Below are positions 57,985 through 64,000 of a stretch of DNA of 64,000 bases, piece by piece; the first letter of the stretch is position 1; each line of letters starts with the position of its first letter. The position numbers and the translations under genes are program-made. This DNA comes from Halobium salinum (GTDB lineage: Archaea > Halobacteriota > Halobacteria > Halobacteriales > Haloferacaceae): NCBI RefSeq assembly GCF_026586625.1, contig NZ_JAODIW010000008.1, positions 615,811 to 679,810 of the forward strand. Direction: 5' to 3'. Below the pieces are notes generated by a model that did not search any database, had not been told where the DNA came from, and saw only the letters and a program-made list of their open reading frames with translations.

Positions 57985-58404
57985 TTACCAGACGCCGACG
58001 TTCAGCGCGTACGCCCACTGGGTGCCGCCGAGGGCGAGCAGGGCGAGCGCGGCGCCGGCCAGCGCGACGTTCTTCAGGAACTGCGTCATCTCGGTCTGCT
58101 GTTGGTCCTCGGGGACGGCCCAGAAGTCGTGAAACACCAGCGCGGAGACCACCAGGAAGACGGCGAGCGCCCCCGCCGCGAGGACGGGGAAGACGCCGAA
58201 GACGAGGCCCAGCCCGCCGAGAACGAGGAGCACGCCGGAGCCGACGACGCCGAGGCGCGGTGCGGGAAGCCCCTTCGCCTCCGCGTATCCCGTCATCGCG
58301 TCGGTGTTCGTGAAGTGGTTGAGCCCGGTGAACGCGAGGACGCCGCCGAACAGCAGGCGTGCGAGCAGCAGGAGCTCCGAGGCGAGGGGCGCTTCGAGCG
58401 CCAT
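57985..58404 (-). CDS. DoxX family membrane protein
   Basis: A 139-residue protein with four hydrophobic segments: ASELLLLARLLFGGVLAFTG, VVGSGVLLVLGGLGLVFGV, LAAGALAVFLVVSALVFHDF and VALAGAALALLALGG. It shares YAEAKGLPAP and HDFWAV with the other DoxX protein at 47941-48387, which is probably a paralogue. It is divergent from an HxlR-type regulator 148 nt away, a common arrangement for DoxX genes under redox or quinone-responsive control. Confidence 0.78.
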   Translation of the reverse strand: MALEAPLASELLLLARLLFGGVLAFTGLNHFTNTDAMTGYAEAKGLPAPRLGVVGSGVLLVLGGLGLVFGVFPVLAAGALAVFLVVSALVFHDFWAVPEDQQQTEMTQFLKNVALAGAALALLALGGTQWAYALNVGVW

Positions 58405-58552
58405 CAGGCGGTCACCTCCGCGGCCGCGGCTCCCGGACTAGGTGGCGAGTCGACACGTGCTTCGGTTTCGTACTCTGGTTGCATCGTGTTACTTGGTTCG
58501 TTCCGGAACCCATATAGCCGTTCGGCGACAGTGATAGCACCAGGTGACACCG

Positions 58553-58939
58553 ATGCCAGTAGACGCAGGCGGCGACGACGGGCCCTGCTCGGTCGTCGAC
58601 TCGCTGACACAGATCGGCTCGCAGTGGCGACTCGTCGTGCTCCACGACCTGCAGGACGGGGAGAAGCGCTTCAACGAACTGAAGCGCTCGACCGGCGCGA
58701 GCTCGCGGACGCTCTCGCGCGTGCTCGACGACCTGCAGGAACTCGGCTTCGTCGACCGCCGGATGGAGGAGGACGCCCCGGTGGCGACGTACTACTCGCT
58801 CACGCCGAAGGGCGGGTCGCTCTGTCCGGTGTTCGACGAAATCGAGCGGTGGGCGGACGAATGGCTGGAGGTCGGTGTCGAGGCGGACGGCGAGGGCGGG
58901 GCCGACGCGGACGCGACGGCACCCGAGACCGCCGACTGA
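58553..58939 (+). CDS. HxlR family transcriptional regulator
   Basis: A 128-residue winged-helix regulator. The HxlR domain covers about 10-105: CSVVDSLTQIGSQWRLVVLH (with the conserved Cys12 near the N-terminus), KRFNELKRSTGASSRTLSRV, and LQELGFVDRRMEEDAPVATY. The Cys can sense thiol stress or quinones in relatives. The acidic tail (EADGEGGADADATAPETAD) is extra. ATG 58553 was chosen over GTG 58544. It is divergent from the DoxX gene, its likely target. Confidence 0.8.
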   Translation: MPVDAGGDDGPCSVVDSLTQIGSQWRLVVLHDLQDGEKRFNELKRSTGASSRTLSRVLDDLQELGFVDRRMEEDAPVATYYSLTPKGGSLCPVFDEIERWADEWLEVGVEADGEGGADADATAPETAD

Positions 58940-58941
58940 GG

Positions 58942-59169
58942 GTGGAGACAGTGCCGACCGACGAACGCGGGAGCGACGCGCGGTCGACGGCCGAACGCCG
59001 ACGACGCGAGGACCGACTGGCCGCCGAGTTCGAGCGAGTCGCCGCCGAACTCGGAAGCGGCGAGGCCGCCCTCCACGGCTACGACGTGACGCTCGACCCG
59101 GCGCACGAACGCGGTGGGGTCCGGTTCTCCGGTGGCTGGCTCCGGTTCGACCTCGCCGCAGAGGAGTGA
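58942..59169 (+). CDS. Small charged protein of unknown function (75 aa)
   Basis: From the GTG at 58942 (VETVPTDERGSDARSTAERR) it is a helical, highly charged N-terminal half (RRREDRLAAEFERVAAELGS) and a short strand-rich end (LHGYDVTLDPAHERGGVRFS, GGWLRFDLA). The start lies two bases after the HxlR stop, so the two are probably translationally coupled. The family is not recognised. The codon bias supports coding. Confidence 0.5.
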   Translation: METVPTDERGSDARSTAERRRREDRLAAEFERVAAELGSGEAALHGYDVTLDPAHERGGVRFSGGWLRFDLAAEE

Positions 59170-59218
59170 GTCGAAGCCGTCGACCGCGTCGACAGCGCCG
59201 GCCGACGCGGCCGGCGCG

Positions 59219-60646
59219 CTACAACCGTCCGTTCAGCACCTTGGCGGCGACCAGCACCGGGTCCCAGACGGGGCTGAACGGCGGGGCGTACGCGAGGTCG
59301 AGGCGCTCCACCTCGGCGACGGTCATCCCCGCTTCGAGCGCCGTGGCGACGGTGTCGATTCTGATGGCGGCACGGTCGGCGCCGACGATGGTTCCGCCGA
59401 GCAACCGACCCGTCTCGCGGTCCGCGGTGAGCGTCACCGTCGTCTCCGCGTTGCCGGGGTAGTACCCCGAGCGCGACCCGGCCGTCACGGTCTCGCTCAC
59501 CGGCTCGAAGCCGTACGTTCGCGCCTCGTCGTGGTCCGTGACCCCCGAGCGGCCGCACTCGAGGTCGAACGCCTTGAGGACGGCCGTCCCGGCGACGCCG
59601 CCGAGGGTGGTCGGGTCGCCGGCGACCGTCTGCCCGACCGCCCGTCCGGCGCGGTTGGCGGTCAGACCGAGCGGGACCCACGCCGGTTCGCCGGTGACGA
59701 CGTGGGGCATCTCGGCGCAGTCGCCGGCGGCATACACGTTCTCCCGGTTGGTCCGCCCGAACTCGTCGATGGCGACGGCGCCGGAGTCCCCGAGTTCGAC
59801 CCCGGAGCCGTCGAGCAGGTCGGTGTTCGGCCGGACGCCGACGCCGACGAGTGCGAGGTCGACCGGGAGCGACGAGTCGGGACAGACGACCTCTGCGACG
59901 CGGTCGTCCCCGTCGGAGTCGAGTCGTACCACCGCCTCGCCGAGGTGGAGCGTCACCCCCTGCTCGCGGAGGTGGGCCTCGACGCGCTCGGCGACCGGCT
60001 CGCCGAACGGCCCGAGGAGGTGGTCGCCGCGCTGGAACACGTGGACGTCGAGGTCGTGGGCGGCGAACGCCTCGGCCATCTCGACACCGACGTACCCGCC
60101 GCCGACGACCGCCACCGTCTCCGGCGGGTCGGCCCGGAGATGCGATTCGACGGCGTCGGCGTCGACGAACCCGCCGCCACCGAGGTCCTCGACGGTCGCC
60201 GTCTCGGGGTCGAGGAGGGCCGCGCGCAGGGCCGCCGCGGAGTCGAGGCCGTGCATCGTGTAGACGCCGTCGAGGTCGGCTCCCGCGACCGGTTCGGTGG
60301 CGGCGCGAGCGCCGGTGGCGACGAGCAGGTCGCCGTAGGGTTGCTCGACCGTCTCGCCGTCGCGTTCGACGGAGACGACGCGCTCGTCGGGGTCGACGGC
60401 GACGACCTCGTGCCCGCGCCGGAGGTCGATACCGCGCTCCTCGATACGGTCGGGGGGCAACGAGAGCAGGTCGGTGAGCACCGGTACCTCGCCCTTCACG
60501 TAGTAGGGCATCCCGCAGTGGGCGTAGGAGGCCCAGTTTCCCTTCTCGAAGACGACGACCTCGCGGTCGGGGTCCTCGCGTTTCAGCTTGCTCGCGGCGC
60601 TGAGGCCGGCGGCGTCACCGCCCACGACGACGAACGGGTCGGACAT
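59219..60646 (-). CDS. CoA-disulfide-reductase/NADH-oxidase-type flavoprotein
   Basis: A 475-residue FAD-dependent pyridine nucleotide-disulfide oxidoreductase. FAD motif FVVVGGDAAGLSAASKLK (5-22), active Cys44 in SYAHCGMPYY, NAD(P)H motif VAVVGGGYVGVEMAEAFA (about 178-195), the FAD aspartate in VYAAGDCAEM, and a C-terminal dimer domain (about 350-475). The single Cys44 is typical of CoA disulfide reductases and NADH oxidases; haloarchaea use gamma-glutamylcysteine and CoA as thiols. The substrate (CoA-disulfide, persulfide or oxygen) is unsettled. ATG 60646. Cytoplasmic. Confidence 0.85.
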   Translation of the reverse strand: MSDPFVVVGGDAAGLSAASKLKREDPDREVVVFEKGNWASYAHCGMPYYVKGEVPVLTDLLSLPPDRIEERGIDLRRGHEVVAVDPDERVVSVERDGETVEQPYGDLLVATGARAATEPVAGADLDGVYTMHGLDSAAALRAALLDPETATVEDLGGGGFVDADAVESHLRADPPETVAVVGGGYVGVEMAEAFAAHDLDVHVFQRGDHLLGPFGEPVAERVEAHLREQGVTLHLGEAVVRLDSDGDDRVAEVVCPDSSLPVDLALVGVGVRPNTDLLDGSGVELGDSGAVAIDEFGRTNRENVYAAGDCAEMPHVVTGEPAWVPLGLTANRAGRAVGQTVAGDPTTLGGVAGTAVLKAFDLECGRSGVTDHDEARTYGFEPVSETVTAGSRSGYYPGNAETTVTLTADRETGRLLGGTIVGADRAAIRIDTVATALEAGMTVAEVERLDLAYAPPFSPVWDPVLVAAKVLNGRL

Positions 60647-60687
60647 GGTCGACGTGGTTCGTCGGGCGAGACGTAACTACTGCGGTG

Positions 60688-60738
60688 GGGTAGACGCGAC
60701 GCACGGGTGGATGCGACGCACAGGTGGATGCGACGCGC
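60688..60738. repeat. Tandem repeat, 17-nt unit, three copies
   Basis: GGGTAGACGCGACGCAC (60688-60704), GGGTGGATGCGACGCAC (60705-60721) and AGGTGGATGCGACGCGC (60722-60738). It lies between the flavoprotein and the next gene, close to the flavoprotein start at 60646. Confidence 0.6.
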
Positions 60739-60755
60739 GGAAGACGGGCGCGCAG

Positions 60756-62300
60756 TCAGTCTCCGCTTCCGATACCGTCGTCGTTTCCGACGCCCTCGTC
60801 GGTCCCGGCGTCTCCGCTCCCGTCGCCGAGCGCCACTCGGTAGTCGTCGTAGAGGTCCGCGTCGAGCAGGTCGCGGAGGGCGTCCTCGTCCTCGCCGCCC
60901 TCTGTCGCGAGGCCGTAGGCCGCCCCGAGCCCGCCGCCGAGGAGGGCTCCCGAGCCCGCCGAGCCGAGGTCGATGTCGTCGCGGTCGCGGGCCGCGCCGG
61001 CGCCGAGTTCGGCCCCGCGGGCGACGGTGTCGAGGTCGACGTCGGCGAGCCAGTGGGCGTACTCCTCGGGGGTGACCTGCCCGGCGACGTAGGCGCCGGC
61101 GCCGAGGACGCTCCCCATCGCCTTCCCGTTCAGGTTCGACCGGCCGCGGTTCGCGGCGGCCACCCCGTTCGCGTTGCGGGCCATCTCCAGCGGGTCGAGG
61201 TCGTCGAGGACGGTCCCCTCGTGACTGCTGGCGTAGGCGCCGACCGCGGTGCCGCCGAGGACGGCGCCCGACAGCAGAACCGCGGTGGAGTAGCCCGCCG
61301 CGATAGCCGGGTTCGCGAGCGTCGCGCCCGTTGCCAGCCCCCAGATGGCGGCCTGCTTGGGGTCGGCGTTGCGCACGGTGTACTTCAGGTCGGCGACGCC
61401 GGACCGCGCTCGGTGTCGGGCGCGGGCGAGGGTCCGGCGCGTCGCCTCGCGGTCGGGGACCGGGAGCGCCGGCTCGCCCGCGGGGGGAGCCTCACCGCGG
61501 TCGGCGGCGGGCCGACCGTCGACGTCGTCGGTGGCACCGGCCGGTTCGACCGTGTCTGTGTCGGTGGCGTCGGTGTGGATGTCGTCGGTGTCGTTGGTGC
61601 CGATGTCGTCGGTCTCGCCGGTGTCGTTGGTGTCGATGTCGCCGGTGTCGTCGAGGCCATCGGTCGACTCGGCGTCGTCGGTCGCGTCGACGACGTCTGC
61701 CGAGCCGACCGTCGCTCCGTCGCCTGTTTCCGCCTCGGTCACGTCGATGGGCTCCGAGTCGGCGTCCTCGGCGCCATCGGCAGTGTCGGGTGCGTCGACT
61801 GAGTCCGACAGGTCGCCGGTGGTCCCGCCGTCGCCGGCGGTAGCGGGGTCGCCCGCGTCCTCGACTCGGTCGCGGAGGCCGCCGATGCCGGACTTGAGCC
61901 GACCGAGGGCGCCGCTGCCCGCCGCGGCCGCCGTCTCTCCGGCGCGCGCCGCGGTCTCGCTGGCACGCGTCGCGGTCTCCACGGCGCGGTCGCGGTCGAC
62001 GCCGACGCTCGGGAGGTCGCGGTCCGCTCGGTCGTCCCCGTCGACCCGGTCGCCGTCCGTCTGCTCCGCCAGCACGGCGCGGAGTTCGGCGACGGAGTCG
62101 GCGTCTTCGACCGGGTCGACCGTTTCGGCTGTCTTCCCTTCTTCGACCAACTCTTCGAGGTCGGCGACGAGCGCTTCGGCGCTCTCCGCGTCGCGGACCG
62201 CCGCGTCGGCCGCGGGTTCGAGCCCCTCCGGGACGGCGGCGACCAGGTCGGCGAGGGTCGCGAGCGTGTCGTCGCCGTCGGACGTCGAGTCACCGTTCAT
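60756..62300 (-). CDS. Low-complexity acidic protein with glycine-rich hydrophobic C-terminal region
   Basis: A 514-residue protein from ATG 62300 (MNGDSTSDGDDTLATLADLV). The N-terminal third is helical and acidic (VADLEELVEEGKTAETVDPV), followed by an Asp/Thr repeat region (about 180-250, DTGDIDTNDTGETDDIGTND) with DD-I-x-T-[DN] units. The C-terminal part (about 300-470) has hydrophobic, glycine/alanine-rich segments (AAIWGLATGATLANPAIAAG, AVLLSGAVLGGTAVGAYASS, GSAGSGALLGGGLGAAYGLA) as in small membrane or glycine-zipper proteins. No known family is recognised. It may be membrane-attached. Confidence 0.5.
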   Translation of the reverse strand: MNGDSTSDGDDTLATLADLVAAVPEGLEPAADAAVRDAESAEALVADLEELVEEGKTAETVDPVEDADSVAELRAVLAEQTDGDRVDGDDRADRDLPSVGVDRDRAVETATRASETAARAGETAAAAGSGALGRLKSGIGGLRDRVEDAGDPATAGDGGTTGDLSDSVDAPDTADGAEDADSEPIDVTEAETGDGATVGSADVVDATDDAESTDGLDDTGDIDTNDTGETDDIGTNDTDDIHTDATDTDTVEPAGATDDVDGRPAADRGEAPPAGEPALPVPDREATRRTLARARHRARSGVADLKYTVRNADPKQAAIWGLATGATLANPAIAAGYSTAVLLSGAVLGGTAVGAYASSHEGTVLDDLDPLEMARNANGVAAANRGRSNLNGKAMGSVLGAGAYVAGQVTPEEYAHWLADVDLDTVARGAELGAGAARDRDDIDLGSAGSGALLGGGLGAAYGLATEGGEDEDALRDLLDADLYDDYRVALGDGSGDAGTDEGVGNDDGIGSGD

Positions 62301-62364
62301 CGGTGGCACCTCGGGGCGACCGGGGTTAAACTCGCTGGCGGTCGGGCCGGTGAGCCCGCGAGAA

Positions 62365-63399
62365 TCAGCCGTCGCCGGTGCCGGTCGAGTCGGAGGGCTG
62401 GTCGCCGTCGCGGTCGAGCACGTGGGCGCGACTCCGGAGCAGGCTCCCGAGGTGGTCCGCGCCGTCGAGGACGGTCAGTCGACCGTCGGGGAGCCGGTCA
62501 GCGAGGCGTCGCGCGCCGCCGACCGGGACGTTCGTGTCGCGGTCGCCGTGCCAGAGCCGGACCGGAGCGGAGACTCGGTCGAGGTCGGACCCCCACTCCG
62601 CGGCGTGCAGGCGGCTCTCGACCACGACGCCGCTCCGGCTCCGGGCGAGCGCCTCGACGAAGTCCCGCCCGACGAGTTCGGCGACCGGCTCCGGAACCGG
62701 GTCGCCGTCCGCCGACGTGTACTGCGAGACGACCGCCGACGCGTCGGTGCGCTCGACGACCCAGCGCTGGCCCCGGAGCATCGCACCGAGGAGCCGCGGC
62801 GTGCGGGACGCCATCGTTCCGAGGAGTCGCTGGACGGTCGGCGTGGTCGACTGCACGGCGGGCGGGACCGCACCCCCGACGGCGTCGACGGTCGTCACTC
62901 GGCCCCCGTGTGTCGCGGCGAACGCGAGCGCGTGGGGGCCGCCGCCGGAGAACCCGACGACGCGGGCGCGGTCGACGCCGGCGTCGTCCAGGACGGGAAC
63001 CAGGAACGCGCCCGCGTCGACCAGCGACCGCGTCGGCCACGGGGTCGACGCACCGTATCCGGGCCGGTCGGGAGCGAGAACGCGAACGCCACGGCGGCGC
63101 GCCGTCCGGTCGTACAGCGCGCCCAACAGGCGCGACCCCGGCGTCCCGTGTAGGAAGAGGAGCGGCGTGCCGTCGGGGTCGCCGTACTCGGCGTAGGCGA
63201 CCCGCCGTCCGTCGGCGTCGGTAGCGGTCCTGGTGGTCGCGTCGGCACGGGTCACGGCGTGGAGGGCGTCGTCGGCGTGGAGGGTGTCGTCAGCGGGGGC
63301 CGACCCGTCGGGGAGACGACTGTCGGCGTCGGTGAAACGGCCGTCGCCGTCGGGGAGGAACGTGTCGCCGAAGTCGTACGCGGTGACGCTCGCGTTCAC
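62365..63399 (-). CDS. Alpha/beta hydrolase
   Basis: A 344-residue hydrolase. An N-terminal acidic extension of about 60 residues precedes the fold: oxyanion-type LLFLHGTPGSRLLGALYD, DRPGYGAS, the nucleophile elbow VVGFSGGGPHAL (Ser151), and the late His in DGADHLGSLL with a VPVGGARRLADRLPDG-type acid region (WHGDRDTNVPVGG). The substrate is unknown. It is divergent from the last gene of the window, with about 80 nt between. Confidence 0.78.
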   Translation of the reverse strand: MNASVTAYDFGDTFLPDGDGRFTDADSRLPDGSAPADDTLHADDALHAVTRADATTRTATDADGRRVAYAEYGDPDGTPLLFLHGTPGSRLLGALYDRTARRRGVRVLAPDRPGYGASTPWPTRSLVDAGAFLVPVLDDAGVDRARVVGFSGGGPHALAFAATHGGRVTTVDAVGGAVPPAVQSTTPTVQRLLGTMASRTPRLLGAMLRGQRWVVERTDASAVVSQYTSADGDPVPEPVAELVGRDFVEALARSRSGVVVESRLHAAEWGSDLDRVSAPVRLWHGDRDTNVPVGGARRLADRLPDGRLTVLDGADHLGSLLRSRAHVLDRDGDQPSDSTGTGDG

Positions 63400-63450
63400 A
63401 CCCTCCCTTTGTCGTCCCCCGGGAGTGTACCCTCCGCCGCATCGATGCGG

Positions 63451-63460
63451 CGTTTTAAGT
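63451..63460 (+). promoter_or_regulatory. TATA box of the last gene
   Basis: CGTTTTAAGT, centred about 28 nt before the ATG at 63483; a leaderless transcript is expected. Confidence 0.55.
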
Positions 63461-63482
63461 GACGGGGCCCGGTGCGGCCCGC

Positions 63483-64000
63483 ATGAAGCACGTCGCGTTC
63501 TCGGTGACGTACCCGCCGGAGTCGGCGCATCCCGTCCACCAGGGGCTGATGCGGGAGGAGGTGCTCTCGCGCGCAGAGCTCTTGGTGTGGGGGCCGACCG
63601 ACCAGGTCACGACCCTCGTGTGGTACGACGGCGACCGCGAGTCGGTGCGGCGGGTGCTCGACGGCGTCGACAGTCTGGTCGAGGCCAGTCTCGTCCCCGG
63701 CGACGGGGGCACGTACGCCTTCACTCACCAGACGGCGTTCGAACTGCCGGCGGCGGTCGTCGACCTCGTCGCGCGGGCGAAACTGGCGTTCCTCCCGCCA
63801 GTCACGTTCCTCGACGACGGCACGGCGCGGTTCGAGGCCGTCGGCGAATCGCGCTCGCTGAGTGAGTTCCACGTCCGCCTGAGCGACCTGCTCGGCGCTC
63901 GCATCGAGCGAGTCCGCGAGTTCGACCGGGCGCCGTCGGCGGCGACGCTCACCGAACGCCAGCGGGCCGCCCTCGAGGCAGCCGCGGCGGTGGGTTACTA
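63483..64000 (+). CDS. BAT/HTH-10 family transcriptional regulator, cut by the window end
   Basis: The visible 172 residues cover the BAT-type sensory domain (MKHVAFSVTYPPESAHPVHQ ... TYAFTHQTAFELPAAVVDLV) and the beginning of the C-terminal HTH-10 domain (LTERQRAALEAAAAVGYY). The stop lies beyond base 64000. The size and layout suggest a protein of about 215 residues, as for the paralogue at 12093-12755. The target is unknown. Confidence 0.8.
   Translation, partial: MKHVAFSVTYPPESAHPVHQGLMREEVLSRAELLVWGPTDQVTTLVWYDGDRESVRRVLDGVDSLVEASLVPGDGGTYAFTHQTAFELPAAVVDLVARAKLAFLPPVTFLDDGTARFEAVGESRSLSEFHVRLSDLLGARIERVREFDRAPSAATLTERQRAALEAAAAVGY

Overview
The window is chromosomal DNA of a halophilic archaeon (class Halobacteria). 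Evidence: high G+C, very acidic protein sequences, haloarchaea-specific families (BAT/HTH-10 regulators, DUF7344, DUF5790, a doubled histone fold, SAMP-activating E1), archaeal TATA boxes 26-30 nt before start codons (leaderless transcripts), and archaeal tRNAs without encoded CCA. From memory, much of 26-55 kb carries the same genes as one stretch of the Haloferax volcanii chromosome (rpa2, hstA, hdaI, azf, pcm, gapII, pgk, gapI, ubaA), which suggests Haloferacales or a relative; no search was run.

Layout. 0-6.6 kb: a GH13 glycosidase, a Gfo/Idh/MocA dehydrogenase, tRNA-Phe with a cluster of degenerate tRNA-3'-end repeats, a secreted or anchored protein, small proteins and a thioredoxin-reductase-like flavoprotein behind a possible iron-regulator box. 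6.85-24.14 kb: an accessory block. An intact tRNA(CAT) gene stands at its right edge and three displaced tRNA 3' halves (near 6968, 10652 and 19067) divide the block into three tandem islands. All three halves are joined to the same ~110-nt element-end sequence, which fits repeated integration at one tRNA gene. No integrase, replication or transfer gene is visible. Cargo: island E1 has a KhtT-like regulator with a broken cation exchanger, an M50 protease and a broken Usp; E2 has a MarR-like/MazF toxin-antitoxin pair, HTH regulators and a 1729-residue PAS/GAF regulator; E3 has a second PAS/GAF/HTH-10 regulator, a zinc ribbon and glutamate dehydrogenase.

24.2-31.1 kb: tRNA-Asn, CCA-adding enzyme, a chromatin/ssDNA cluster (RPA-like protein, double histone, histone-deacetylase homologue), a Tat lipoprotein and tRNA-Arg with its own 3'-end-derived repeats. 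31.1-41.8 kb: core genes including DUF309, a sugar-phosphate dehydrogenase (Azf-like), MptD-like aldolase, creatininase family, two Pcm-like methyltransferases, a HVO_0476-type zinc-finger protein, a dual-specificity phosphatase and an M29-like aminopeptidase. 42-47.2 kb: a central carbon cluster with gluconeogenic type II GAPDH (a TrmB-like site lies upstream), phosphoglycerate kinase and type I GAPDH. 47.4-64 kb: Hsp20, two DoxX proteins, CPBP protease, UbaA, NifU-like protein, thioesterase, formate-dehydrogenase-like molybdoenzyme, SLC13 transporter, HtrA-like Tat lipoprotein, HxlR regulator, disulfide-reductase flavoprotein, alpha/beta hydrolase, and a BAT/HTH-10 regulator cut by the window end.

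Residue positions were counted by hand from translations; domain borders are approximate.
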